Shown here piece after piece: positions 1 to 8,238 of a stretch of DNA of 55,197 nucleotides. Made by a program: the position numbers and the translations under genes. Numbering within the stretch: the first letter of the stretch is position 1; each line of letters starts with the position of its first letter. Below the pieces are notes generated by a model. It made no database searches. It was not told where the DNA came from and saw only the letters and a list, made by a program, of their open reading frames with translations. Origin of the DNA: an uncultured Hyphomicrobiaceae bacterium (lineage in GTDB: Bacteria > Pseudomonadota > Alphaproteobacteria > Rhizobiales > CALHAX01); NCBI GenBank assembly GCA_937931785.1, contig CALHAX010000082.1, forward strand, positions 1 through 55,197, in the 5' to 3' direction.

Positions 1-192
1 CTTGAAGTGTTTCTTGAACTTGAATTTGAACTTCCGTCCGAAACCGGCGGCGCGGTCTGTGGTCGTTGCTGTTTGTGTGATCGGTGCTTCAGCTGAAATG
101 GTGGTGTTCAGGGTGCTGGCGGATGCGGATGCTGCACCGGCCGTGAGTGTTGCGAGGGCGGGGGTTGCTGCGATGAGGGTCTTGCGAAACAT
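1..192 (-). CDS. Secreted Phe/Lys-rich small protein, 3' end outside window
   Basis: The reverse strand from the ATG at 192 stays open to the window edge (64 codons), so the C-terminus is missing. Residues 1-25 form a clear Sec signal peptide: MFRK start, an Ala/Leu/Thr core, then an Ala/Ser-rich stretch ending near ASASA. A Thr-rich linker follows, then a basic alternating segment GFGRKFKFKFKKHFK that runs off the edge. A Shine-Dalgarno AAAGGA lies 8-9 bases before the ATG. I do not recognise a family. Alternating Phe-Lys could form an amphipathic, cationic beta-strand, so a membrane- or polymer-binding role is possible, but that is only inference. The plus-strand reading frame over the same bases has no ribosome binding site and I take it as a shadow. 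Confidence 0.55.
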   Translation of the reverse strand, partial: MFRKTLIAATPALATLTAGAASASASTLNTTISAEAPITQTATTTDRAAGFGRKFKFKFKKHFK

Positions 193-450
193 GGTCTTTG
201 TCCTTTGTATCTCTGTTGGGTTGGCCGCCTGGGCTGCCAGGTCTGTGTTGGTTTATGTCTGTGTTTGTCTGTGAGATGAGAGATACGGCAGAGCGCATTT
301 TCGCGTTGTGACGGGGATCACGGGATTTCACTTTTCCGGGATTGGTTGCGATGATCGCCAGATCAAAGGGGCGACTTGACTTCGAGCGCTGGTCTGATGA
401 GATCAACGCATCATCCGCGCTTCGCGGCTTGCAACCAGACGAAGGACAAC

Positions 451-1452
451 ATGGCAACGATTGAAATCGAGTATCTGGGTGGCCCGCAGGTCAAGGCGCT
501 TGCGCTCACGGACGCAGAAATTCTTGCGGCGGTCGAGGGAGCACTGGTTGCGACGGGAGAAGGGCAAACCGTGATCGAGCCACGTCTCCACCTGACGCCT
601 GATCCGGATGGCGATGGGCATTTCAACGTCTTGCGCGGATATGTGGCACCGCTGGACTATGCCGGTGTGAAGGTTGTTGGAGATTTTTATCGGAACTACG
701 AGCAGGGGCTGCCGTCGGAAATGGCCTTGCTCAACCTTTTTTGTCCTCGTACCGGAACGCCGAAAGCCGTGATCGATGCAGCCGGGATCACGGATATGCG
801 GACTGGCGCGCTGTCTGCACTCGGTGCCAAATGGTTGGGGCCGAAGAAGCCGCGGGTGCTTGGGCATATTGGTGCGCGGGGGACGGCCTACTGGAATGTC
901 CGCTTGCTGGATCACCTGTTCGATTTCGAGGAAATCCGGGTGCATTCGCGCCGACCGGAAAGCCGTGAGCCATTTGCCGAACGGTTGAGCAAGGATCTTG
1001 GCAAGACGGTGGTTGCGACCGAGGACTGGGAGAGTTGTCTCGTGGGTGCCGATATTGCCATTGAGGCGTCGCGCCTGACCGGGCCGGAACCCTTGTTCAA
1101 GACCGAGTGGGTAAAGAAAGGCGCACTGGTTATTCCGTATGGCACGATGAGTACCCTACCGCTCGATTTCGTGGATGTGTTCGACAAGTTCGTCATGGAT
1201 GACCTGGGTCAGATGCGCTCCGGGCATCTCGGTGCGCTGCGGCCGCATATTGATGCAGGGAAAATTTCTGAATCGAGTTTTTATGCGGAAATTGGTGAGA
1301 TTGCTGCCGGTACCAAACCCGGGCGCGAGTCTGCGGACGAAACCATTTTGTTCTGGCATCGCGGTCTGGCGACCAGCGATATCGCACTTGGAGCAGCCAT
1401 GCTTGAGAAAGCCCGTGCCATGGGGATCGTTCAGAAACTGGTGTACGCGTGA
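451..1452 (+). CDS. Ornithine cyclodeaminase/mu-crystallin family protein
   Basis: 333 residues, the usual length of the OCD/mu-crystallin family of NAD(P)-binding enzymes. The ATG at 451 is preferred over an upstream one at 376 because AAGGA sits 5 bases before it and family homology begins there. Visible family marks are TDMRTGA (residues 115-121, the substrate-carboxylate Arg region), a nucleotide-binding turn LGHIGARGTA (137-146) and the C-terminal pattern KPGRE..DETILF..GLATSDIALGA. At the place where true ornithine cyclodeaminases carry the catalytic Asp (G-D-x-P-G-K), this protein reads YGTMSTLPLD, so genuine ornithine deamination is doubtful; a reductase or dehydrogenase on an amino or imino acid is more likely. 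The stop overlaps the next gene's GTG start by 4 bases (GTGA), so the two are probably translated together and work on one substrate. Confidence 0.85.
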   Translation: MATIEIEYLGGPQVKALALTDAEILAAVEGALVATGEGQTVIEPRLHLTPDPDGDGHFNVLRGYVAPLDYAGVKVVGDFYRNYEQGLPSEMALLNLFCPRTGTPKAVIDAAGITDMRTGALSALGAKWLGPKKPRVLGHIGARGTAYWNVRLLDHLFDFEEIRVHSRRPESREPFAERLSKDLGKTVVATEDWESCLVGADIAIEASRLTGPEPLFKTEWVKKGALVIPYGTMSTLPLDFVDVFDKFVMDDLGQMRSGHLGALRPHIDAGKISESSFYAEIGEIAAGTKPGRESADETILFWHRGLATSDIALGAAMLEKARAMGIVQKLVYA

Positions 1453-2975
1453 GTGGGGTCGCATCCTCAACCGATGTTCTGGTTCTGACAGGCGACGATC
1501 TGAGCGTCACTAATCTCGAACGCGCAGCGTCGGGCGCTTGTGATGTAGCGTTGTCATCTGAAGGACTTGCGCGCATGACGCAGGCCCGTACTCTGGTTGA
1601 TCGTGCTGTTGCTGAGCGAACGCCGGTCTATGGCGTGACAACCGGGCTTGGTGCGCGCGTGACGGAGGCGCTTGACGCGAACACGTTGGCTGATTTTTCT
1701 CTTCAAACCATTCGTGGACGTGCACACGCTGTTGGTACGCCACTTCCGGTGGATGTCGTGCGTGCGAGCATGATCGTGCGTGCCAATACGTTGCTCAAGG
1801 GCGCGGCGGCGGCGCAACCTGTCATCGCAGAGCATCTGGTTGCTTGTCTGAATGCACGTGTGACCCCCGTGGTCGGGGACATGGCCTCCATCGGGGCTGG
1901 CGATCTGGTCTGGAACGCGACGATGGCGCTTGGGCTTATTGGCGAGGGACCGATGCAGGGCGCGGACGGTGCGGTCGGTGCCGGTGTCGACGTGATGGTT
2001 GCGGCTGGCATCAATGTACCTGTGCTTGGGCCACGTGACGGATTGGCGTTGTGCAACAATGCCAGTCATTCTGCGGCTCTTTGTGCACTGGGGCTTGCCC
2101 GTGCGGTTCGTGTTTTCGAGGCGGTTCAGGCGTCAGCGGGACTGACCATGGAAGCGTTTCAGGCGAACCTGTCGCCGCTTGATCCTCGCGTTATGGCGCT
2201 ACGTCCGCAACCGGGGCAGGCAGAGGCGGCCGCTGGATTATTGCGCTTGCTGGACGGTAGCCCACTGCATGCCGATGGTGCGGCGCGTCGGCTGCAGGAT
2301 CCGCTGTCGATCCGCAATGTCGTTCAGGTGCATGGGGCGGTTCATGCGGCGTTGGCATTTGCACAGGACGCTGTTGCTGTAGAAATCAATGGTGCGAGCG
2401 ACAACCCGGCGGCACTCGTGGAGGATGAAATTATTCTCTCTGCAGGTGCATACCACACGCCGCATCTGACGAATGCCATTGAAACCATCAATCGGGCGCT
2501 CGTGCATCTGGCGATGACGCAGCTTGCGCGCCTGTCGAAGATGATGGCGGAGCGGTTTACGGACCTGCCGACATTTCTCGCGGCACCCGGAAGTCATTCG
2601 AACGGATTTGCGCCTGTCATGAAAACGGCGGAAGCGATCGTTTCGGATGTAGTGCATGCGGCGCAACCGGTTGCGATCTGGCCAAGCATCAACGCTGATG
2701 GTGTCGAAGATTCCATGACTGCGACACCAACTGCCGCACGTGCGTTGCTGAACGCTGTGGACCGGATGCGTTATCTTGCTGCAATCGAATTGCTTGTCGC
2801 TGCACAAGCGGTGGACTTGCGCGGTGTGGCGGGCGATCTGGGTGGACCAATGCAGCGGTTGTACGGGTTTGTGCGGGACGTCTCAGCTCCGATTCATGCA
2901 GACCGACCCCTTGGCAGGGACATCGAGACTCTGGCTGAGCGGGTTGGGGACGGCGCGCTTGCTGAATCTTCATAG
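1449..2975 (+). CDS. Histidine/aromatic ammonia-lyase family protein lacking the MIO serine
   Basis: 508 residues, matching the HAL/PAL fold in length and order. It has YGVTTGLG at 61-68 (the Tyr loop, usually YGINTGFG), RDGLALCNN (196-204), QDPLSIRN (283-290), EINGASDNP (312-320) and the acidic VEDSM (419-423). In canonical enzymes Ala-Ser-Gly in GSVGASGDL cyclises to the electrophilic MIO group. Here the segment reads ASIGAGDLVWNA (147-158), one residue shorter, with no Ser. The usual Tyr of QDPYSLR is also Leu286, and the NG of the Asn loop is NN. It should therefore not work as a normal ammonia-lyase. Ergothionase, which eliminates trimethylamine from a histidine betaine, is a MIO-independent member of this superfamily and the nearest precedent I know. 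GTG start, coupled to the OCD-like gene; it converges on the Rieske gene with 5 bases between stops. Confidence 0.85.
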   Translation: MSGVASSTDVLVLTGDDLSVTNLERAASGACDVALSSEGLARMTQARTLVDRAVAERTPVYGVTTGLGARVTEALDANTLADFSLQTIRGRAHAVGTPLPVDVVRASMIVRANTLLKGAAAAQPVIAEHLVACLNARVTPVVGDMASIGAGDLVWNATMALGLIGEGPMQGADGAVGAGVDVMVAAGINVPVLGPRDGLALCNNASHSAALCALGLARAVRVFEAVQASAGLTMEAFQANLSPLDPRVMALRPQPGQAEAAAGLLRLLDGSPLHADGAARRLQDPLSIRNVVQVHGAVHAALAFAQDAVAVEINGASDNPAALVEDEIILSAGAYHTPHLTNAIETINRALVHLAMTQLARLSKMMAERFTDLPTFLAAPGSHSNGFAPVMKTAEAIVSDVVHAAQPVAIWPSINADGVEDSMTATPTAARALLNAVDRMRYLAAIELLVAAQAVDLRGVAGDLGGPMQRLYGFVRDVSAPIHADRPLGRDIETLAERVGDGALAESS

Positions 2976-2980
2976 CGAAA

Positions 2981-4150
2981 TCACGCCTCACCCAAACCCT
3001 CCCGAACCCAGTTGTGAAACTGGTGCAGGTAATACTCTTCTGGCATGAGGACGCCGGCTTGATGACCAAGGGCGTGGAGGCCGCGTTGATTGAGGGCACA
3101 GGCGGTTGCGTCCTGCTCCATGACAAGAATAGGAAAATCGGTAATTCGCCTGATCTCGAATTCAGGGGCGTTTGCCGTTTCAGCTGTCACGAACCACTCA
3201 GCTTGAAGCTCAGTTTTTTCCGGACCGAGAGGGCGCAACCGGACGATGCGCATATAATCTGCGTGACCTGCGACGAACATGGATGGAAGGCTGACGACAT
3301 AGGTGTGACCGGCCGCGCGTTCTGCGTCTGTTAGACCCTCGAACACAACGCCGGCAGGGGTGCCGTCATCGGTCCATGTTGTCGCGCCCTCCCGCATTCC
3401 GCCCTGGAATTTCGGGTCATTGATTTCTGACGTTTCCTTCCAGTCCGGAACGTCTTTGGGATTGATGATGCGGCGTGAAAACAGGGGAACCAGTTCGCTG
3501 AGTTCTGGATGAATATTGGGGCAATGCAGGCATTCGTTGAAATTTTCCCAAAATACCTTCCAGTTGCAATCCATGGTTTTCGTCCACGTGTGCACATGCA
3601 CAAGATCTTCCAAAGGCCAATTGTCCAGACGGGTGTTGTCACGCAGGAAAGCGGACTTGAAGCTTTCGGGATCATCGGAACCTGCCGGACAGACCATGAC
3701 GCACCCACGCCATTCCATAACGGCTGCGGAATAGAGTGGGTAATCCGCCTTGTCGAAATTTTCTGCTTCGGAATGTGATGTGGTCGATACCAGCCGACCG
3801 TCGAATGCATACGCCCATTGGTGATAAGGGCATGTGATCAGTTTTGACTTGAAACGCCCCTCGCTTCCTTCACACAGGATGGATCCGCGATGACGACAGG
3901 TGTTCTGGAACGCCCGCAACGTGCCGTCTCCATCGCGAACGATCAGAATGTTCTGGGTGCCAATCGTAAAGGTTTGCCATGCGCCGGATTCCGCGATGGC
4001 GTCACTGCGGCAGACATACAGCCATTGCCGGTACCACAGGGCATCAAGCTCACGGACGTGATGCTCCTGATCATAATAGTAAGAGCCTGGCAGCGTTGGG
4101 GCTGCATGGGTCAAACCATTGAAATCCATGTCCTGGAGCTGGTCCCCCAT
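2981..4150 (-). CDS. Rieske non-heme iron oxygenase, alpha subunit
   Basis: 389 residues from the ATG at 4150, which has AGGAG about 8 bases upstream (an in-frame ATG at 4192 lacks one). The N-terminal Rieske domain binds a 2Fe-2S cluster through Cys85-x-His87 (CRHRG) and Cys107-x2-His110 (CPYHQW). The catalytic domain has NWKVFWENFNECLHCPNIHPEL, giving His209 and His214 as mononuclear iron ligands, and a late VMEQDATAC segment for the carboxylate ligand. This layout resembles glycine betaine monooxygenase GbcA and other betaine or quaternary-amine N-demethylating oxygenases, and the two flavin/GcvT demethylases nearby make that assignment attractive. No ferredoxin reductase lies beside it; a 2Fe-2S ferredoxin is encoded at 23.2 kb. 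The exact substrate cannot be read from sequence. Confidence 0.88.
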   Translation of the reverse strand: MGDQLQDMDFNGLTHAAPTLPGSYYYDQEHHVRELDALWYRQWLYVCRSDAIAESGAWQTFTIGTQNILIVRDGDGTLRAFQNTCRHRGSILCEGSEGRFKSKLITCPYHQWAYAFDGRLVSTTSHSEAENFDKADYPLYSAAVMEWRGCVMVCPAGSDDPESFKSAFLRDNTRLDNWPLEDLVHVHTWTKTMDCNWKVFWENFNECLHCPNIHPELSELVPLFSRRIINPKDVPDWKETSEINDPKFQGGMREGATTWTDDGTPAGVVFEGLTDAERAAGHTYVVSLPSMFVAGHADYMRIVRLRPLGPEKTELQAEWFVTAETANAPEFEIRRITDFPILVMEQDATACALNQRGLHALGHQAGVLMPEEYYLHQFHNWVREGLGEA

Positions 4151-4236
4151 CGCATCTCTCCTCCCAGATCGTCGTGGTCCGTGTGACGGCACAAAACGAT
4201 GTCAGACGCGCCATGGCCTGTCCATAGGAGAGAGCC

Positions 4237-4274
4237 GCAAAGCCGGGCGCCTTTTTCCAGGCGTTCGGCTTTGC
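4237..4274. repeat. 15-bp inverted repeat with 8-base loop
   Basis: Arms 4237-4251 and 4260-4274 (GCAAAGCCGGGCGCC and GGCGTTCGGCTTTGC) enclose TTTTTCCA. On plus-strand RNA all 15 positions pair, two as G-U wobbles; on minus-strand RNA these two become A-C mismatches. It lies between the stop of the VHL-domain gene and the start of the Rieske gene, so it could end the former's transcript, but no U-tract follows on that strand. Confidence 0.6.
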
Positions 4275-4311
4275 TGATGCGTCGTGAGGTGTTTGCCTTG
4301 TGGTTGGTGGC

Positions 4312-5664
4312 CTAACGGCAGACGTTAAAGACGCCCGGCACACGGCGAGACGTGCACAGGATACCGCCCCATGTGTAGCCCGTCTGACCCGCGAAGCGAA
4401 TCTTGAACCATTCGTAACCGCGGTGCCGTTCGCCTGTACTTTCAAGTACAGTGACGGGAGTACCTTCGCGCAGTGTCGCTACGCGCCGACCGTCGAGGCC
4501 TGGTATGTCTCGAACGCGCCCGCCAAGTGACTCGCCGCGAATTGGCAGGGCTCCGTTTGACCCTGTCCGGATTCGGGCGAAGCGACGGTCATTGCCACGG
4601 CTTCCGCGACGTTCGATGACACGTTCCATACGCCGGTTCAGACGTGCCAGACGTTGCTTTGTGCGGCGTTCGATACACTGGCTCCGTCGACCACACGCTT
4701 CGCGGTCTTCCAGCCAGTCTTGTTGGCGACGACGTAATTTTGTTCTCTGGACGCGGGGAAGCGCACGCACGAGTGAGCTATAAAGCCGCTCAAGTTCATC
4801 ATCGAGACGCGCCAACTGTCCATCGTTGCAAATCGCTTTTTCAGTTCGCGTGCTGTATTCCGTGCAGCGCCAGTTGCGAGAAATTCTTCCCTGACGTCCG
4901 GTGGTGAGCGGTTCGTCACCCCATTCCGGAGAAATAGCACGACGGTTGCTGCCTGGCGTTCGTGGAAGCGGTTCGACTATGGCCACATCGTCTTCGTCGT
5001 CGCGCCGGTCTGGATCATCAAGATCGGTTGTGTCCGAAGCGAGGTCGTCTTCGCGGATATCGTCATCTGTTTGAGCGAGATCATCGTCGTTCTCAAAATC
5101 TGAGTCTGACAATTCCTGATCATCGAGTGCTGGTTCAATCTTGCGTCGTGCGATCTTGGTGTCAGCGCGGTCGTCCGTGTCGAAATCATCATCGGGGAGT
5201 TCAGCTCCGGGTGTTCGGAAAGAGGATGCCGGTTTCCGCACTGTGACTTGCTCGTTGGATTTCGGTAACTCCGCGACCTTCTTCTCTTTCTTGATCGGCA
5301 TGATCACGGGTGCGATGCCAGGCTCAACGGAGGTTGTCTTGCCCTCTGCCAGGTAAAAACCGACGCATTTGTTCTTTGCGCCAGTCACAAGCCATGGGTG
5401 TGTCAGGAACGTTGGTTGATCATAGGACTCACCGGGATCAAGGTCCTGATACTTGTGGCGCTTGCCGTCGTAGTCAATCCAGTAAACTGTCTGTTTGTCT
5501 GGTGTGCGGTTCGTGAACGTGATGGTGGACTTGGTGTCGCCATTCCTGGCCTTGAGGCTTGTCCCAGCATCGCAGGCGACTTCGCGCGCTTCGACGGACG
5601 GTGAAGTCGAAAGCAGAAACGCGGCGGTGAGAGTGGCTGTTGCGAATGTTGCAGCGCGGATCAT
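4312..5664 (-). CDS. Secreted VHL-beta / LprI-like / SH3 multidomain protein
   Basis: 450 residues from the ATG at 5664, which has ACGGAG about 9 bases upstream. Residues 1-26 are a Sec signal peptide (cleavage after SVEA). Residues about 42-112 match the von Hippel-Lindau beta-domain: TFTNRTPDKQTVYWIDYDGK, LDPGE, then THPWLV correspond to pVHL's CNRSPR..VWLNFDG, LPPG and GHLWLF. Residues about 155-230 are very acidic (runs of Asp) and probably disordered. Residues about 266-340 look like the LprI/DUF1311 lysozyme-inhibitor domain, with paired Cys (WRCTEY, AICNDGQL, REACG, SQCIERR). Residues 380-440 form a bacterial SH3 domain ending YTWGGILC. The protein likely sits in the periplasm or outside the cell, perhaps binding peptidoglycan or a protein ligand. 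The VHL-like assignment is from motif likeness; function is unknown. Confidence 0.8.
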   Translation of the reverse strand: MIRAATFATATLTAAFLLSTSPSVEAREVACDAGTSLKARNGDTKSTITFTNRTPDKQTVYWIDYDGKRHKYQDLDPGESYDQPTFLTHPWLVTGAKNKCVGFYLAEGKTTSVEPGIAPVIMPIKKEKKVAELPKSNEQVTVRKPASSFRTPGAELPDDDFDTDDRADTKIARRKIEPALDDQELSDSDFENDDDLAQTDDDIREDDLASDTTDLDDPDRRDDEDDVAIVEPLPRTPGSNRRAISPEWGDEPLTTGRQGRISRNWRCTEYSTRTEKAICNDGQLARLDDELERLYSSLVRALPRVQRTKLRRRQQDWLEDREACGRRSQCIERRTKQRLARLNRRMERVIERRGSRGNDRRFARIRTGSNGALPIRGESLGGRVRDIPGLDGRRVATLREGTPVTVLESTGERHRGYEWFKIRFAGQTGYTWGGILCTSRRVPGVFNVCR

Positions 5665-5814
5665 TTCAAATACTCCGTTTTCGCCCGTCAGTGGAACCGC
5701 CAGGGCCATCTGGACGATTCTTATACTCATCCGCGCAATACTATGGCCAAAATTTGTGGACGCAATGAGGTGTTGTACCGAAGGGCAACGGTTCTTGCGG
5801 ATTTTACGTATGTG

Positions 5815-8238
5815 TCACGCTTTCAGACGCGTGTTTTCCGGGTCGTAGGGGGGGCGATCCAGGTGAGCCGCAGAGAGGGACGCATGGAGCACGCGGATGC
5901 TGAACGGCTTCGTGCTGTCTGCGCCAGGGCGCAAAAATGCGAGGGCGAGCACCTTCCCAGTACGGGGCCCGAATGCGGCTGAGGTCACGAGTCCTACCGG
6001 TTTGCCATCCTGTTCCACAGTGTGCCCGTAGAACGGTATGAGATTTTCTACTGGCTTTATATCAAGCAATATCATGGACCATGCGGTGGCGGGATTGCGC
6101 CGTGCGAGCATGGTCTCGCGACCGGTGAAGATGCGTCCATCTGATTCTACAAACGCATTGAGGCCCGTTTCGAATGGGGTGCGTTCTGTCGTGAGGTCGG
6201 CGCCCCATGCGCGGTAGCCTTTTTCCAGCCGCATGGCGTTTATGGCGTAGGCTCCGAAATGGGCCATACCATGCCCCTGCCCTGCAGAGATCAACGTGTC
6301 GTATACCGCCCTGAGGTGTTCCATTGAGACATGCAGTTCCCATCCCAGTTCGCCGACATATGACACCCTCAAGGCACGGACGTGATGGTTGGAAATTGAG
6401 ATGTCCTGCGCTGTCAGCCACGGGAAAGCTACATTGCCAAGATCTGTGTCTGTCACACTTTGGAGAACGTTGCGGGATCCTGGACCCATGATGGCAAGGA
6501 TACCGATCGTGCTGGTAACGTTCGCTACAGTGACGCCGTCTGGTGCGCGGGCCCGGAGCAAATCTTCGTCACACCGCTCAGCAGCAGCGGCGGATGTGAG
6601 GTAGAAGTGGTTTTCGGCGAGACGGGTAACCGTAAACTCGGACGCGATTCCCCCTGCGGGTGTCAGGACGTGTAGCAGACGGATACGGCCATTTTGGCGT
6701 GGCGGCGTGTTTGCGCCAAGTGTTGCGAGGAACTCAGCAGCGTTTTGACCGGTGACTTCGAATTTGGAAAACGGAGATAAATCAGCAAGGCCAACGGCGT
6801 TTCGAACTGCTGAGCCTTCGCGTTTGACGGCATCCAGCCAGTCGGGTTGGCGAAACGTCAACGGCGGTGTGGGCTCATCCTGCTTTGCAAACCAATTCGG
6901 ACGTTCCCAGCCATAAACTGCGCCGAAAACTCCGCCCGCGGCTTTCTGGGTGTCGTAGAGTGGAGTTTGGCGTTGGTTGCGACCGTCTGCGCGTTCCTCG
7001 AACGGGTAGTGCACGCCGAACTGGAGTTTGTATCCGGCGACGGCACGTTCAAGGCGATAGGCGCGATCAGCGTAGTTCCCGAAGCGACGTGAATCGATCG
7101 CGAGTGGGTCCATGGGTGGTGCGTCGTCGACGATCCAGTCTGCAAGGAATTTTCCGGCTCCGCCGCCTTCCATCACACCCATGCTTGATCCCGTCAGCAG
7201 CCACGCGTTGTCCGTGCCGAACGCAGGGCCAACGAGCGGATTGGCGTCGGGCGAGAATGTAATCGGGCCATTCACGACCGTCTTGATGCCGGCGTCCGCA
7301 AGCGCAGGAATGCGGATTATGGCCATTTCGATGATGTCGCTGATACGGTCGAGGTCAGGTGGGAGGAGCTCCATTCCGAACTCGGGCGGCACCCCGTCGA
7401 TGGACCAGGGAACCCCGTCCTTTTCGTAGGGACCGATAATAAAACCATCGCGCTCCTGGCGGACATACCAGCTTTCTTCGGGATCGCGAATGATGGGAAG
7501 CTCTGGTTCTTGATCCGCAATGCGCTTTGCAAGAATGGGAACAGTGTCCGTGACCACGTACTGATGGAGCATTGGAACAACGGGGATATCCATGCCCATC
7601 ATGGTGCCGATTTCGCGACACCAGGTGCCGGCAGCATTTACGACGTGTTGTGCGTGAACGTCGCCGCGGTTTGTGTTGATGTGCCAGGTCGATCCGTCAC
7701 GCTCGATCCTGGTCACAGCCGTATGGCGTGCGATGGTTGCGCCGTGCTCGCGCGCCATGCGTGCCATGGCGTTGGTTGCAAGTGTCGGATCCACATGTCC
7801 GTCATCGGGTTCATGAATGGCGCCGAGCAAACCATCCAGTGTGCAGAGGGGATATATGCGTTCCAGTTCGGTGAGTGTTAGAATGTTGAGTGGGTAATCC
7901 GTGAAGGTGCTCAGTCCACGGACGTGGTGAAATTCGTCCATGCGATCCTGCGACCGTGTGACACGCAGTGCGCCGCAGGGATGGAAACCAACGCTTTCAC
8001 CAACCTCGGACGGCAAGGTGTCGCGATACAAGCGTACGCTTGCTGCGCGCAACTCCTGGATTGTGGCGTTGTGTGCGAAGTGGGTGCAAAGACCTGCAGC
8101 ATGCCATGTCGAGCCAGCCGTCAGTTCATTTTTTTCGATCAGAAGCGTATTGGTCACACCGCGTTTGGCGAGGTGATAGAGGAGTGAGACGCCCATCACA
8201 CCTCCGCCAATGATCACGATGTCAGCTGATGTTTTCAT
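5815..8238 (-). CDS. FAD/GcvT fusion demethylase, dimethylglycine/sarcosine dehydrogenase family (copy 1)
   Basis: 807 residues. The N-terminal DAO-type FAD domain starts with IVIIGGGVMGVSLLYHLAKRG (residues 8-27, kept here as the GxGxxG fold) and has STWHAAGL at 43-50; His46 corresponds to the His that binds FAD covalently in dimethylglycine dehydrogenase. The C-terminal half (from about residue 430) is a GcvT-like tetrahydrofolate-binding domain with typical YVGELGWELH and RLEKGYRAWGADL segments. Such enzymes remove an N-methyl group oxidatively and pass it to THF as 5,10-methylene-THF. Its start overlaps the stop of copy 2 by 4 bases (ATGA), so the two are co-translated. Substrate may be dimethylglycine, sarcosine or a related N-methyl amino acid; which copy takes which is not decidable here. 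Confidence 0.88.
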   Translation of the reverse strand: MKTSADIVIIGGGVMGVSLLYHLAKRGVTNTLLIEKNELTAGSTWHAAGLCTHFAHNATIQELRAASVRLYRDTLPSEVGESVGFHPCGALRVTRSQDRMDEFHHVRGLSTFTDYPLNILTLTELERIYPLCTLDGLLGAIHEPDDGHVDPTLATNAMARMAREHGATIARHTAVTRIERDGSTWHINTNRGDVHAQHVVNAAGTWCREIGTMMGMDIPVVPMLHQYVVTDTVPILAKRIADQEPELPIIRDPEESWYVRQERDGFIIGPYEKDGVPWSIDGVPPEFGMELLPPDLDRISDIIEMAIIRIPALADAGIKTVVNGPITFSPDANPLVGPAFGTDNAWLLTGSSMGVMEGGGAGKFLADWIVDDAPPMDPLAIDSRRFGNYADRAYRLERAVAGYKLQFGVHYPFEERADGRNQRQTPLYDTQKAAGGVFGAVYGWERPNWFAKQDEPTPPLTFRQPDWLDAVKREGSAVRNAVGLADLSPFSKFEVTGQNAAEFLATLGANTPPRQNGRIRLLHVLTPAGGIASEFTVTRLAENHFYLTSAAAAERCDEDLLRARAPDGVTVANVTSTIGILAIMGPGSRNVLQSVTDTDLGNVAFPWLTAQDISISNHHVRALRVSYVGELGWELHVSMEHLRAVYDTLISAGQGHGMAHFGAYAINAMRLEKGYRAWGADLTTERTPFETGLNAFVESDGRIFTGRETMLARRNPATAWSMILLDIKPVENLIPFYGHTVEQDGKPVGLVTSAAFGPRTGKVLALAFLRPGADSTKPFSIRVLHASLSAAHLDRPPYDPENTRLKA

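Noticed and set aside
2-274. Plus-strand 90-residue frame at the left edge
   Set aside because: No ribosome binding site or homology; the minus strand here has a signal peptide and a good Shine-Dalgarno.
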